From NCBI GenBank assembly GCA_035633115.1, contig DASQFN010000008.1, positions 1 through 64,000 on the forward strand: 64,000 nt of DNA, given 5' to 3'. Positions 17,375 to 27,670 of the stretch are shown piece by piece (position 1 is the stretch's first letter; each line of letters opens with the position of its first letter). The notes beneath the pieces were generated by a model. The model did no database searches. It was not told the origin of the DNA and saw only the letters and a program-made list of their open reading frames with translations. Made by a program: the position numbers and the translations under genes. Origin of the DNA: Gemmatimonadaceae bacterium. GTDB taxonomy: Bacteria; Gemmatimonadota; Gemmatimonadetes; Gemmatimonadales; Gemmatimonadaceae.

Positions 17375-19750
17375 CTAAGTGACGTCCCGTCTCGCCGGAG
17401 CGAACAACTTCTCGCGCCCCGTCATGTACAGAATCGTTATCAGTATTGCGAACGGGATCAGCGCGAGCAGATCGGCGGCCGGACCGGTGCGCATCGGGTT
17501 CGTCTCGGCGAACTCCGCAATCCGCGCATTGAATCCCGCCATCGCGGGAACTCCGGCGAGGAACGCGATGAGAATTCCCGCAATCGCGCCTCCGGCGATG
17601 TAACCCGACGCCATCAAAACCCCCGGACTCTTGTCACCCTCGGCGACAAGCTGAAGCTGCGTGAGCCGGGCTCCCGCATGCTTGAGTGCTATCCACTTGT
17701 CGACCAGGAAGCGCACAAGCCCGCCGATGAAGATCGGTGCCGATGACGACAGAGGGAGATAGACACCAACCGCGAACGCAAGCGATGGAATGCCCGCCAT
17801 CTCCAGCACGATGGCGATCATTGCGCCGAGCAGCACGAGACCCCACGGAAGCTTCCCGCCGAGTATTCCCTTGATGATGTAGGACATGAGCGTCGCCTTC
17901 GGCGCGTCGAACTTGGGAACGTCCTGGCCGTTGGGCAGCTTCCGGATAGTGCCGTTGATCCCGGGATCGACGAAGTAGACGGGCGTGCCGCTGTCGTCCA
18001 CCAGGAATTTCTGGGCGTTACCTCCGCTCGGATCCTGACGATGCCAGACGAGATACTCCTTCGTATCGGGCGCGCCGCCTGCCTGGAGTCCCTCGATTCG
18101 CTCCCGTCGTGTCAGGCCTGTTACGTCGGCTTTTTCGCCGGCCTGCAGGCGTCCGGCCGACGTTCCCTCGATGGTCATGCCCGCCGGAACGTACACGGAG
18201 CCCGCGGAGTTGAGCTTGAGGAGAATCGGGCCGAGGGCGAGAGCAGAGACGGTTGCCCCGATGAGGATGGCTATCTGCTGATACTTCGGTGTCGAACCGA
18301 CGAGGAATCCGGTCTTGAGGTCCTGCGATGTCGTGCCACCGTTCGAGGCAGCGATGCAGACGATCGCACCAATGGACAGCGCAGTCACGAAATAATTGTT
18401 GCCCGTCCATCCAAGGATCACGAAGGTGGCACAAGTCAGAAGCAGGGTCGCGACCGTCATTCCGGAAATCGGATTCGACGACGATCCGATCTCGCCGGTG
18501 AGTCGCGACGACACGGTTACGAAAAGGAACCCAAAGAGAACAATCAGCAATGCGGCGGCAATTCGTGCAGCGGCGCCCGTCCCACCGATATACAGGGGAT
18601 TCGCGAATGCAATCACGACGATGAGCGCGAGCACGCCGATGAGAACGAAGTTGATCGGCAGGTCCCGGTCGGTGCGGAGCTTTGCCGGAGCACCCATGGT
18701 TTTCGACGCCGAGTAGTCGCTGATTCCGCCACGGAGTCCGTGCCATATGGTGGGCAGCGAGCGGAAGACGCTGATCAACCCACCCGCTGCGACAGCCCCG
18801 GCGCCGATGTAGAGGATGTACGCATTGCGGATATCGGACGGCGACATGTCCTTCACGAGTACCGTGCTTTCCGGCGCGAGCGGCACACTGAGAAACTGGC
18901 CGAAGTAGCTGATCATCGGGATCAGTACGAGGTAGGCGAGCACACCGCCGGCGCACATGATCGATGCAATCCGCGGTCCGATGATGTAGCCCACACCGAG
19001 AAGCTCCGGTGAGATCTCGGACGAAATCGACGCGTTCCTGAACGGAGCGCCGAAGATCCTTTCGGGTGCTTCCTTCCAGCTCTGAAACGCGACCATCGCA
19101 GTCTTGTAGGAGAGCGCGATTCCGAAACCCGTGAAGATCGTCTTGGCACTGGTGCCGGCGCCGAGCTTTTCCTGCTCGCGTTTCGCTTCGGCTGACGCCG
19201 CAGCACGTGACTCGGCCGATGCGCCTGCTTTCAACACTTCTGCGCACGCAGTGCCTTCAGGGTATTTGAGAATGCCGTGCTGCGCGACGATGAGCGCCCG
19301 GCGCAGCGGAATCATCATCAGGATTCCGAGGAGACCGCCGAGCACAGCAACGAGCATCACACGGGTGATCTCGAGGTCGAATCCGAGGATCAGAATCGCG
19401 GGCATGGTGACGCCCACTCCAAATGCGATGGATTCACCCGCCGAGCCCGTAGTCTGAACGATGTTGTGCTCGAGGATGGTCGTGTCGCGTGCGCCCATCT
19501 TGGCAAACAGCCGGAACAACGTGATCGAGATGACTGCTACAGGGATGGAGGCGCTGACCGTGAGGCCGACTCGGAGAACGAGGTAGAGCGAAGACGCGCC
19601 GAAGATGAGGCCGAGAATTGCGCCGACGATTACGGGAATCGGCGTGAATTCGCGGAGGGTGCTTTCCGGAGGGATGTAGGGGGTGAACGGGGGCGGGCCG
19701 TCGGAGACCAGGCCGATTCTATCGGGATATTCCTGGGCGGGTAGACTCAT
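17375..19750 (-). CDS. OPT family oligopeptide transporter
   Basis: A 791-residue polytopic membrane protein with about 14-16 helices. The N-terminal segment (ESTLREFTPIPVIVGAILGLIFGA) and the helix with TTGSAGESIAFGVG are typical of prokaryotic OPT transporters, which import short peptides or metal-chelate complexes using the proton gradient. A 170-residue hydrophilic insert between helices (about residues 515-640, including GGAPDTKEYLVWHRQD) is also found in bacterial members. It probably works with the nearby secreted M3 peptidase, although the two genes are not in one operon. Minus strand, alone, with a 220-bp upstream gap to a divergent gene. Confidence 0.92.
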   Translation of the reverse strand: MSLPAQEYPDRIGLVSDGPPPFTPYIPPESTLREFTPIPVIVGAILGLIFGASSLYLVLRVGLTVSASIPVAVISITLFRLFAKMGARDTTILEHNIVQTTGSAGESIAFGVGVTMPAILILGFDLEITRVMLVAVLGGLLGILMMIPLRRALIVAQHGILKYPEGTACAEVLKAGASAESRAAASAEAKREQEKLGAGTSAKTIFTGFGIALSYKTAMVAFQSWKEAPERIFGAPFRNASISSEISPELLGVGYIIGPRIASIMCAGGVLAYLVLIPMISYFGQFLSVPLAPESTVLVKDMSPSDIRNAYILYIGAGAVAAGGLISVFRSLPTIWHGLRGGISDYSASKTMGAPAKLRTDRDLPINFVLIGVLALIVVIAFANPLYIGGTGAAARIAAALLIVLFGFLFVTVSSRLTGEIGSSSNPISGMTVATLLLTCATFVILGWTGNNYFVTALSIGAIVCIAASNGGTTSQDLKTGFLVGSTPKYQQIAILIGATVSALALGPILLKLNSAGSVYVPAGMTIEGTSAGRLQAGEKADVTGLTRRERIEGLQAGGAPDTKEYLVWHRQDPSGGNAQKFLVDDSGTPVYFVDPGINGTIRKLPNGQDVPKFDAPKATLMSYIIKGILGGKLPWGLVLLGAMIAIVLEMAGIPSLAFAVGVYLPLSSSAPIFIGGLVRFLVDKWIALKHAGARLTQLQLVAEGDKSPGVLMASGYIAGGAIAGILIAFLAGVPAMAGFNARIAEFAETNPMRTGPAADLLALIPFAILITILYMTGREKLFAPARRDVT

Positions 19751-19973
19751 GAGAACGGGCCTCTTCCTCGTGGGTGTTAGGCGCGCGTGATTCTTCGATT
19801 CGTTTTAACTGCCATGGCAGGGCAACCGAGCTCCTGACAACCGCGGGATTAATGTACGGCAGAGAGTGGCCGCACGTACTGTGGCGTTGGCCAGGGCTTA
19901 TCTAACGCCGTGTACCCCGAGAGCTAAGTTTTGATGATTCCCGTTTGACAGCCTACGGCCTCGTGATGACAAG

Positions 19974-20699
19974 ATGACCAAATCGAGATATCGATCTGTC
20001 GACGAGACGAAGATAATCGAGACCCTTGAGCGACTGCGAAACCGTATTGGAGAGAGATTTCCAGAGTCGGGCTTGTATCAGGTCAGCGAGGAATTGATCG
20101 CTGTTGCAAGGGAAACGTCTGAATGCGTCGAGTACATCCGCTCGCCACACTGGCCGGTTCGCATCGTTACTGGAGCGGCGGTCACCGGAATGGCTGTGGT
20201 CGTCTTGCTGGTGGTCACCTGGACGAGCCGCCTTCCTGCGGGCATAAGAGAGCAGGCGGACGCGGTGCAGGTCATCGACGCGACGGCGAGCGCATCGGTC
20301 TTCATCGGTCTTGCGATTCTGTTTCTTCTCAGGATTGAGCCGTCACTCAAACGGCGACAGGCACTGAGAGTCGCTCATCAGCTTCGCAGCCTCGCCCATG
20401 TCATAGACATGCACCAGCTGACCAAGGATCCGGAGCGCCTGATGTCCCCGGAAATCCCGGATACGTCGTCTTCGCCCGGCCGTACAATGAATGCATCTCA
20501 GCTCGGTCGTTATCTCGACTATTGCAGCGAGCTGCTCTCGGTAACGAGCAAGCTTTCGGCGCTTCTCGTTCAATACTTCAACGATCCGGTCCTGCTGGGA
20601 GCGGTCAACGAAATCGAAACGCTCACCACGGGGTTGTCGCGCAAGATCTGGCAGAAGATTCAGCTGCTCGACAACGGAAGGATTGCAGCTGGAGCATGA
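19974..20699 (+). CDS. Two-helix membrane protein with helical cytoplasmic arms
   Basis: A 241-residue protein. Residues 62-85 and 98-117 are two membrane helices; the 60 residues before and the 125 after are helical and charged (VDETKIIETLERLRNRIGERF, shown here as its key heptad-like pattern only). The layout recalls small sensory or scaffold membrane proteins, but I see no signature. The ATG has no obvious ribosome site. Its TGA overlaps the ATG of the next gene (ATGA), so translation is probably coupled. Confidence 0.6.
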   Translation: MTKSRYRSVDETKIIETLERLRNRIGERFPESGLYQVSEELIAVARETSECVEYIRSPHWPVRIVTGAAVTGMAVVVLLVVTWTSRLPAGIREQADAVQVIDATASASVFIGLAILFLLRIEPSLKRRQALRVAHQLRSLAHVIDMHQLTKDPERLMSPEIPDTSSSPGRTMNASQLGRYLDYCSELLSVTSKLSALLVQYFNDPVLLGAVNEIETLTTGLSRKIWQKIQLLDNGRIAAGA

Positions 20700-22300
20700 G
20701 CGTCGCGATCACTTTCCCGGAGCGTCAGCTAAGTGACGGTATGACACGGCGGCTGTCGCGGGCCGTATCCGTTTGCCTCGTGTTTTCCCTGTGCCTTGCC
20801 TCGGGCTGCGCGGCGCAGCCATCTCGCCTCGGCACGATCGACTTTCCAACATCCGGCTCTGCCTCCGCACAGCCGCATTTCATTCGCGGCGTTCTGTTCG
20901 TGCACAGCTTCGAGTACGACTCGGCTGCACACGAATTCCGCGTCGCGCAGCGGCTCGACCCCGGGTTCGCGATGGCGTACTGGGGCGAAGCGATGACTTA
21001 CACTCATCCGGTGTGGGACGAACAGGATGCAGCCGCGGGACGGAAAGCGCTGGCGCGACTCGCTCCGACGCGTGAGGCAAGGAAGGCGCGGGCGCCAACC
21101 CCGCGCGAGCAGACGTACCTCGACGCGGTGGAGATTCTTTACAGCGACGGCTCAAAGCCCAGGCGCGACACGCTGTACTCTTCCGCGATGGAGCGGATCG
21201 CGAAAGCGTATCCGCCAGACATGGAGGCGCAGGCGTTCCACGCGCTGTCACTTCTCGGGCTGAATCAGGGAATTCGTGACATGCCGACCTACCTGCGCGC
21301 GGGAGCGATTGCCGAAGAAGTCTTTCGAAGGAACCCGGATCATCCCGGGGCGGCGCATTACATCATCCACGCGTACGACGATCCGACACATGCGCCCAAG
21401 GGGCTGCCCGCCGCACGGGCTTACTCGAAGATCGCGCCCGGCGCCGCGCACGCTCAGCACATGACGACTCACATATTCCTGGCGATGGGTATGTGGGACG
21501 ATGTCGTGACGCAGAACGAGATTGCTTCGGGTCACCACGACGCGTGGACGGCGAACCATTACACGTTGTGGCTCAACTATGCGTACCTGCAGCAGGGCCG
21601 GTATGCCGACGCGCGCAGGATGATCGACATGATTCGGGAGCACATGGGTGCGAAGGTCGGCCGGGGAATGTGGGCGCTGACGGAGATGCGAGCGCGATAT
21701 GTTGTCGACACGGAGAATTGGGACGTTCCCGCTGCATGGGCGACCGATGTCGACCAGCTGGGCGCCGATGGCCGGGCGGCATGGGCACTGGTCACGGGAC
21801 TTGGCGCTGCCAGGCGCGGCGATCGCGAAGGAATCACCCGGGCGCTGAAGGCGGAATCGACTGCGCGACTCGTACGTGCTAGCGCTAACGCGGATCCGGC
21901 GAGCGACATAGACGAGCTCGAGCTGAAAGCCCTTGCACGGCTGAGCGAGGGCGCGAAGGACGAAGCGGTTGCTTTGATGCGTCAGGCGACCGGGCTGGAA
22001 GATGCCATGCCTGTCGATTACGGGCCTCCGGGGCTGTTCAAGCCGACGCATGAGCTCCTTGGGGAGATGCTGCTTCAGATCGGCCGCGCAAAAGAAGCGC
22101 AGACGGAATTCCGGCGAGCGCTCACTCTCGCCCCGAAGCGCGCGCGGTCGCTGCTGGGATTGGGACGAGCATCAGTAGCAGCAGGTGATAAGGCCAGTGC
22201 ATCCGAGGCGCACTCGACTTTGCGCGCGATCTGGCACAAGGCCGACCCGGCGCAGGCAGCGCTCGTGAACAAAGCGCCGATCGGTGAATCGAGCCGGTAA
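20696..22300 (+). CDS. TPR-repeat lipoprotein
   Basis: A 534-residue exported protein. A lipobox-like segment, LASGC, follows a hydrophobic stretch (residues 22-38). The chain then shows tetratricopeptide features: FIRGVLFVHSFEYDSAAHEF near the start, and LLQIGRAKEAQTEFRRALTLAP with LLGLGRASVAAGDKASA at the end. The middle carries HAAHYIIHAYDD-like and HMTTHIFLAMGMWDD segments rich in His, common in a group of large bacterial TPR proteins of unknown function. ATG 20696 overlaps the preceding stop and has GGAG upstream; ATG 20741 (MTRRLSRAVSV) is an equally good signal-peptide start. It ends 16 bp before the aromatic-degradation genes and may be co-transcribed with them. Confidence 0.75.
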   Translation: MSVAITFPERQLSDGMTRRLSRAVSVCLVFSLCLASGCAAQPSRLGTIDFPTSGSASAQPHFIRGVLFVHSFEYDSAAHEFRVAQRLDPGFAMAYWGEAMTYTHPVWDEQDAAAGRKALARLAPTREARKARAPTPREQTYLDAVEILYSDGSKPRRDTLYSSAMERIAKAYPPDMEAQAFHALSLLGLNQGIRDMPTYLRAGAIAEEVFRRNPDHPGAAHYIIHAYDDPTHAPKGLPAARAYSKIAPGAAHAQHMTTHIFLAMGMWDDVVTQNEIASGHHDAWTANHYTLWLNYAYLQQGRYADARRMIDMIREHMGAKVGRGMWALTEMRARYVVDTENWDVPAAWATDVDQLGADGRAAWALVTGLGAARRGDREGITRALKAESTARLVRASANADPASDIDELELKALARLSEGAKDEAVALMRQATGLEDAMPVDYGPPGLFKPTHELLGEMLLQIGRAKEAQTEFRRALTLAPKRARSLLGLGRASVAAGDKASASEAHSTLRAIWHKADPAQAALVNKAPIGESSR

Positions 22301-22316
22301 CTGTGACCGCTGAATC

Positions 22317-24725
22317 TTGAAAGTCGAAATCATCGGCGGCGGGCCGGCGGGTCTGTACACGGCGCTGCTTCTCGCGCAGGCGGATGCGTCACATCAGATA
22401 ACGGTCCTCGAGCGCAATCGAGCCGACGACACGTTCGGCTGGGGAGTGGTCTTCTCCGACCAGACGCTCGAGAACTTCCATGCCGCCGATGAGCCGACGT
22501 TTCGCGCGATCACCGACAACTTCGCGCACTGGGACGACATCGATGTCTTCATTCACGGCCGGCGAATTACCTCTGGTGGCCACGGCTTCAGCGGAATCGC
22601 TCGCAAGAAGCTGCTCAACATCCTTCAGACGCGTGCCGCCGACCTTGGCGTTCAGCTGCGCTTCTGCGAAAACGCGGATCCCGCGGATCTGACCGGTAGC
22701 GCGGATCTGATCGTAGCCGCCGACGGAATCAACAGCGCTATTCGCAAACAATACGCTGAGGCTTTCAAGCCGGACCTCGACGCACGGACCGCTCGCTACG
22801 TCTGGTTCGGAACGACGTTTCCCTTCGACGCCTTCACTTTCTACTTCGTAGAGAACGAGCACGGCGTCTTTCAGGCACACTGCTACCGCTTCGATGAGAA
22901 GCTCTCGACGTTCATCGTCGAGTGCGACGAGAAGTCGTGGCACTCGGCCGGCTTCGACAAGATGGACACGCCGCAGTCCATCGCCGCCTGCGAGGCGATG
23001 TTCGCCGAATGGCTCGATGGTCATCCTCTCATCTCGAACGCCGCGCATCGGGCGAGCTCTCCCTGGACGACCTTTGTCCGCGTCCGGAACGAGCATTGGT
23101 TCCATAAGAACATCGTTCTGATTGGTGATGCAGCGCACACCGCACATTTCTCCATTGGCTCGGGGACCAAGCTCGCAATGGAAGATGCCATCGCGTTGGC
23201 GCGATGCGTCTCGGAGAGTGCTGCCCTGCCGAATGCGCTCGAGACTTACCAGAACGAGCGGATGACTGAAGCTCTTCGACTCCAGAACGCTGCGCGCAAC
23301 TCCATGGAATGGTTCGAGCACGTCAAACGTTACGTGCATCTGCCGCCTGAACAGTTTGCTTATAGCCTACTCACTCGAAGTCAGCGGGTGAGTCACGAGA
23401 ATCTCCGGCTGCGGGATTCGACTTACGTCAGTGAGGTAGAACGATGGTTTGCCTCTCGCGCCTCTATGAAAATGGATCCAACGGATCTGAACGGATCAGA
23501 GGCGGGAAGGCTGGACCAAGAGCATCATCCTGCCGGTACCCGCGGCTCGAGATGGACGCGGCCCCGGAAGAGCCCGGACGAGAATCCACCGCCGCCCATG
23601 TTCACGCCGTTTCGGCTGCGCGGCATGACGCTCTCCAATCGGATCATCGTATCGCCGATGGACATGTACTCCGCCCGCGACGGCACGCCAAATGATTTTC
23701 ACCTCGTCCATCTCGGCGCACGATCTATTGGCGGGGCAGCACTCCTCATGACCGAGATGGTTTGTGTTTCCGCCGAAGGGCGGATCTCACTTGGCTGTAC
23801 CGGGCTGTACTCAGACGAACACCTCACCTGGTGGCGGCGCATTGTGGATTTCGTTCACGAGTACTCCGACGCGAAGATCTGCCTCCAGCTCGGACATTCG
23901 GGCCGGAAGGGATCGACATGTCTCCCGTGGGAAGAAGGTGACGACATTCCGATTCCTGAAGGCGGATGGGAGACGATCGGCCCATCGGCTATTCCCTATG
24001 CTGTCACCATGCCTGCTCCGCGTGAGATGACGCGGGCCGACATGGAGCGGGTTCGCGACGAGTTTGTGCGCTCGACGCGCATGGCCGTCCGTGCCGGCTT
24101 CGACATGATCGAGCTCCACTGCGCGCACGGGTACCTCATGTCGAGCTTTCTGACGCCAGTGAGCAATCATCGCTCGGATGAACACGGCGGCTCCCTGAAG
24201 AACCGGCTCAGGTTTCCGCTCGAGGTCTTCACGGCAATGCGCGCGGAGTGGCCGGAGGAAAAACCGATGTCGGTGCGAGTGTCTGCAACTGACTGGGTGG
24301 AGGACGGACTCAGCGCCGACGAGTCGGTCGCCATTGCCCAGGCGCTGGTCGATGCAGGCGCGGACATCATTCACGTCTCCACGGGCCAAACGACGACCGA
24401 GGCGAAGCCCGTATTCGGCCGACTGTGGCAGACTCCGTACAGCGATCGCATCCGCAACGAGGCACGAGTTCCGACGATCGCCGTTGGCAACATCACCGAA
24501 GCCGACCAGGTGAACTCGATCATAGCTGCAGGCCGAGCCGATCTTGTCGCGATCGGCAGACCCCATCTGGCTGATCCCCAGTGGACACTCCATGCTGCTG
24601 CGCAGCTGGGCTTCTCGGGGATGCGTTGGCCGGTGCAGTATTACCTTGGCCGAGTGCAGCTGGAGCGTGAGGTGCAGCGGGCGAAGGAAATGGCGGAGAG
24701 CGCAACTACGACACGGAAAGCATAG
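22317..24725 (+). CDS. Fused flavin monooxygenase/old yellow enzyme: probable 2-aminobenzoyl-CoA monooxygenase/reductase
   Basis: An 802-residue two-domain flavoprotein. Residues 1-385 are a PHBH-type FAD monooxygenase: [10 protein letters not shown] (7-16), a [14 protein letters not shown] motif near 270. Residues 428-795 are an old-yellow-enzyme reductase: [26 protein letters not shown] and [13 protein letters not shown]. The same fusion is described for 2-aminobenzoyl-CoA monooxygenase/reductase of aerobic anthranilate degradation, and databases often name it salicylyl-CoA 5-hydroxylase/oxidoreductase. It would hydroxylate C5 of the CoA-activated ring and then reduce it, removing aromaticity. 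Neighbouring genes favour the aminobenzoyl substrate. TTG 22317 starts exactly at the Rossmann fold. The linker (386-427) contains a short DNA repeat shared with an intergenic repeat at 56 kb. Confidence 0.85.
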   Translation: MKVEIIGGGPAGLYTALLLAQADASHQITVLERNRADDTFGWGVVFSDQTLENFHAADEPTFRAITDNFAHWDDIDVFIHGRRITSGGHGFSGIARKKLLNILQTRAADLGVQLRFCENADPADLTGSADLIVAADGINSAIRKQYAEAFKPDLDARTARYVWFGTTFPFDAFTFYFVENEHGVFQAHCYRFDEKLSTFIVECDEKSWHSAGFDKMDTPQSIAACEAMFAEWLDGHPLISNAAHRASSPWTTFVRVRNEHWFHKNIVLIGDAAHTAHFSIGSGTKLAMEDAIALARCVSESAALPNALETYQNERMTEALRLQNAARNSMEWFEHVKRYVHLPPEQFAYSLLTRSQRVSHENLRLRDSTYVSEVERWFASRASMKMDPTDLNGSEAGRLDQEHHPAGTRGSRWTRPRKSPDENPPPPMFTPFRLRGMTLSNRIIVSPMDMYSARDGTPNDFHLVHLGARSIGGAALLMTEMVCVSAEGRISLGCTGLYSDEHLTWWRRIVDFVHEYSDAKICLQLGHSGRKGSTCLPWEEGDDIPIPEGGWETIGPSAIPYAVTMPAPREMTRADMERVRDEFVRSTRMAVRAGFDMIELHCAHGYLMSSFLTPVSNHRSDEHGGSLKNRLRFPLEVFTAMRAEWPEEKPMSVRVSATDWVEDGLSADESVAIAQALVDAGADIIHVSTGQTTTEAKPVFGRLWQTPYSDRIRNEARVPTIAVGNITEADQVNSIIAAGRADLVAIGRPHLADPQWTLHAAAQLGFSGMRWPVQYYLGRVQLEREVQRAKEMAESATTTRKA

Positions 24726-24729
24726 ATCC

Positions 24730-25581
24730 ATGGCCGAAGGAGGGGCAGGAGCGACGCAAAAACCGGCGCCGAAAAAGGGCCGAGCTACGACCAGAGACCG
24801 TGACTGCTACCTCGAGGGGCAGCACGCTGTCGTCACAGGAGCAAGCCGGGGCATTGGAGCTGCAATCGCGGCTGCACTCGCCCGTCGGGGCGCGAGCCTG
24901 ACGCTGATGTCCCGCTCCGTCGCCAAAATGGAGCGAAAAGCAGAGATTATTCGGACCGACTGCGGCGCGACCGTCACCGTGGCTGAGTGTGACGTCACCG
25001 ATGACATGTCCGTGCGGGCTGCTTTCAAGGGAGCCGTCGCAGCGAACGGACCGATACGTCTGCTGATCAACAACGCCGGGGCCGCGGACGGTGCGCCATT
25101 CGCCAAAATGACGCGTGACATCTGGGACAGGATGATCGCGGTCAATCTGACGAGCATCTATGCGTGCAGCGCGGAGGTGATTCCGGGCATGCTGGCCGCA
25201 AAGCAGGGCCGAATCGTGAACATCGCGTCCACGGCCGGTCTCCGTGGATACAAGACGATGACCGCGTACTGTGCGGCAAAGCACGGCGTCGTGGGGTTGA
25301 CTCGCGCACTGGCGCTCGAGACGGCGAAACATGGCATCACCGTGAACGCTGTTTGTCCCGGCTACACCGACACGCAGCTGACCGACGGCTCAGTCGAGAA
25401 GCTGGCCGAGGTGTTCAAGACTACTAAGGAGGAGGCGCGGGCAATGCTCGTGCGGACGATTCCGCGCGGATCACTCATCCGGCCTGAGGAAGTCGCGAGT
25501 GCGGTGTCGTGGCTGTGCAGCCCGGAGGCCAGCGCGGTCACGGGAATTGCGCTTCCGATTGCCGGAGGGGAGATCGTTTGA
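24730..25581 (+). CDS. Short-chain dehydrogenase/reductase, probable 3-hydroxyacyl-CoA dehydrogenase of the operon
   Basis: A 283-residue classical SDR. After a 30-residue polar N-terminal extension come the cofactor motif TGASRGIG (about residue 38), NNAGAADG, the catalytic Ser in NIASTAG, the YCAAKHG motif with Tyr-x3-Lys, and a C-terminal [16 protein letters not shown] that fits the family end. Its role in this operon is inferred: oxidation of the hydroxyacyl-CoA formed after hydration of the ring product. It starts 4 bp after the flavoprotein gene and overlaps the crotonase gene by 4 bp. Confidence 0.82.
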   Translation: MAEGGAGATQKPAPKKGRATTRDRDCYLEGQHAVVTGASRGIGAAIAAALARRGASLTLMSRSVAKMERKAEIIRTDCGATVTVAECDVTDDMSVRAAFKGAVAANGPIRLLINNAGAADGAPFAKMTRDIWDRMIAVNLTSIYACSAEVIPGMLAAKQGRIVNIASTAGLRGYKTMTAYCAAKHGVVGLTRALALETAKHGITVNAVCPGYTDTQLTDGSVEKLAEVFKTTKEEARAMLVRTIPRGSLIRPEEVASAVSWLCSPEASAVTGIALPIAGGEIV

Positions 25582-26411
25582 CGCCGACAATTGCCGCCGC
25601 CACGCTGCAGCCGAAGCATTTTGCGTGGGAAGTTGCGGATGGGATTGCCACGATCACGCTCAACCGTCCGGAGCGAAAAAATCCGCTGACGCTCGAGTCG
25701 TACCGCGAGCTCACCGACACGTTTCTTGCGCTGCAGCACGTAAACGATGTTCGCGTGGTGGTGATCACCGGCGCCGGCGGGAACTTCTGCAGCGGTGGCG
25801 ACGTGCACGACATAATCGGGCGGCTCGTCGAGATGAAGCAGGCGGGCGACCGGCGCGGACTGCTCGCGTTTACGCAGATGACCGGAGATCTCGTGAAGGC
25901 AATGCGTGCTTGCCCGCAGCCTATTGTCGCGGCGGTCGATGGAGTTTGCGTCGGCGCGGGTGCGATCCTCGCAATGGCCAGCGACCTTCGCTACGGCACC
26001 ACGCGCAGCAAAGTCGCGTTCCTTTTCGTCAGAGTCGGGCTCTCCGGTGCCGACATGGGCGCGTGCGCGATACTTCCGCGAATCATCGGCTTTGGTCGCG
26101 CAGCCGAGCTGCTGTACCTCGGTCGAACGATGACTGGAGATGAGGCCGAGCGGTGGGGCTTCTATAATAGGGTATGCGCGCCCGAAGACCTCCTCGGCGA
26201 CGCACTCGAGCTCGCTACCACGCTTGCCAGCGGACCGACCGCCGCACATGCGATCACGAAGCGCTGCCTGCACGACGAGTGGTCGATGAAAATCGACGAA
26301 GCGCTCGACTACGAGGCGCAGCTGCAGGCGCAGTGCATGATGACTGAGGATTTCGAGCGGGCGTACCACGCGTTCATCGTCAAGAAAAAGCCGGTGTTCG
26401 AGGGAAATTGA
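25578..26411 (+). CDS. Crotonase-fold enoyl-CoA hydratase/isomerase-like protein with altered active site
   Basis: A 277-residue crotonase. Oxyanion-hole segments are present ([13 protein letters not shown] and [11 protein letters not shown]). Compared with rat mitochondrial hydratase from memory, the two catalytic glutamates are missing: the first is Ile in [11 protein letters not shown] and the second is Arg in [14 protein letters not shown]. An Asp in SGADMGA is present, as in some isomerase or lyase members. So a plain syn-hydratase activity should not be assumed; ring hydrolysis, hydration by a different base, or isomerisation of the alicyclic intermediate are possible. TTG 25578, with GGAGGGG 7-8 bases before it, overlaps the SDR stop (TTGA). 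Confidence 0.82.
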   Translation: MTPTIAAATLQPKHFAWEVADGIATITLNRPERKNPLTLESYRELTDTFLALQHVNDVRVVVITGAGGNFCSGGDVHDIIGRLVEMKQAGDRRGLLAFTQMTGDLVKAMRACPQPIVAAVDGVCVGAGAILAMASDLRYGTTRSKVAFLFVRVGLSGADMGACAILPRIIGFGRAAELLYLGRTMTGDEAERWGFYNRVCAPEDLLGDALELATTLASGPTAAHAITKRCLHDEWSMKIDEALDYEAQLQAQCMMTEDFERAYHAFIVKKKPVFEGN

Positions 26412-27670
26412 GAGTGGATTCAGGAACGCTCGACTGGCCTTTCTTTTCGGATGCACACCGTGAGCTCGCTGCAACGCTGGATGACTGGGCGCGCCGGGAG
26501 ATAACCGACGGCATTACGAGTAGCTCGAGCAGTGTCGACGCCGCGTGCCGTGCGGTTGTGAGAAAGCTCGGCGCGGCAGGCTGGCTGCGATACACCGTTC
26601 CTGCGGCCTACGGCGGCGCTCACGAGAAGCTCGATGTCCGATCACTGTGCATTGCACGCGAGACGCTCGCCCGCATCTCCGGACTCGCGGATATCGCGTT
26701 CGCGATGCAGGGGCTCGGCGCCGGCCCGATCACGCTGTTCGGGTCGGATGCACTGAAGGAGCGATACCTGCGTCGTGTCGGAGCGGGTGAAGCGATTGCC
26801 GCATTCGCTATCTCCGAGAGGGAAGCAGGCTCCGACATCGCGGCGATGCAGACCACAGCCCGTCTCGACGGAAACAATTACGTGATCGACGGTGAGAAAA
26901 CGTGGATCTCGAACGGAGGAATCGCGGATTTCTATGTGGTCTTCTGCCGCCTCGAGTCGGAGAAGACACCCGCATCACGGCGAAAGCCCAAGGATCCGCA
27001 GATGCAGGAGCCTTCGCCGGAAGTTAGGCGCGCCCGGCCGGAGTTCATCGCGCTCGTTGTCGGGCCTGGTGATTCCGGATTCTCCATTGCCGAGCGAATC
27101 GAGACGCTCGCGCCTCATCCGCTGGCCCGGATTCGGTTCGAGAATTGCCGCGTTCCCGCCGATCGTGTGGTTGGGGAACCGGGGAAAGGTCTCAAGGTTG
27201 CGCTGGCTACGCTCGATGTGTTCCGGTCGACGGTTGGCGCGGCAGCGCTGGGCTTCGCGCGACGCGCGCTGGATGAGGCCCTCGCTCATGTGTCCGAGAG
27301 AAAACTATTCGGTCAGGCGCTCAGGGATTTTCAGCTCACACAGGCTCGCATCGCGCGGATGGCGACTTCAATCGACGCAAGTGCGCTGCTCGTCTATCGC
27401 GCGGCATGGGCGCGGGACAACGGTGCGCCGCGCATTACGCGAGAGGCGGCAATGGCGAAGATGTACGCAACCGAGGCGGCCCAGCGCGTGATAGACGATG
27501 CTCTTCAGCTACTCGGCGGGCGGGGCGTCGTCGCCGGTCATCCTGTGGAGCAGCTCTACCGTGAGATTCGCTCGCTGAGGATATACGAGGGGACGACTGA
27601 GGTGCAGCAGCTGGTGATCGCGAGCCAGGTGCTCGACGCGTACGCGAAGCAGGAAACGGCCGGTGGCTGA
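26408..27670 (+). CDS. Acyl-CoA dehydrogenase
   Basis: A 420-residue FAD enzyme. N-terminal helical domain ([19 protein letters not shown]), a flavin-contacting segment [12 protein letters not shown] (around residue 140) with the partner stretch [17 protein letters not shown], and the C-terminal [15 protein letters not shown]. The Glu of YEGT is the position of the catalytic base in medium- and short-chain dehydrogenases. In this operon it would desaturate an alicyclic or opened-ring CoA thioester. The TTG at 26408 overlaps the preceding stop (TTGA); GTG at 26414 is an alternative. An ETF gene is not in the window. Confidence 0.88.
   Translation: MRVDSGTLDWPFFSDAHRELAATLDDWARREITDGITSSSSSVDAACRAVVRKLGAAGWLRYTVPAAYGGAHEKLDVRSLCIARETLARISGLADIAFAMQGLGAGPITLFGSDALKERYLRRVGAGEAIAAFAISEREAGSDIAAMQTTARLDGNNYVIDGEKTWISNGGIADFYVVFCRLESEKTPASRRKPKDPQMQEPSPEVRRARPEFIALVVGPGDSGFSIAERIETLAPHPLARIRFENCRVPADRVVGEPGKGLKVALATLDVFRSTVGAAALGFARRALDEALAHVSERKLFGQALRDFQLTQARIARMATSIDASALLVYRAAWARDNGAPRITREAAMAKMYATEAAQRVIDDALQLLGGRGVVAGHPVEQLYREIRSLRIYEGTTEVQQLVIASQVLDAYAKQETAGG

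Noticed and set aside
18018-19247. Long open frame of 409 codons in another minus-strand frame
   Set aside because: It lies inside the OPT transporter gene, is Arg-rich and shows no membrane or domain pattern; a frame shadow caused by high GC.
19945-19973. TTGACA upstream of the gene at 19974
   Set aside because: No -10-like box about 17 bases downstream, and it would place the transcript start inside the coding sequence.
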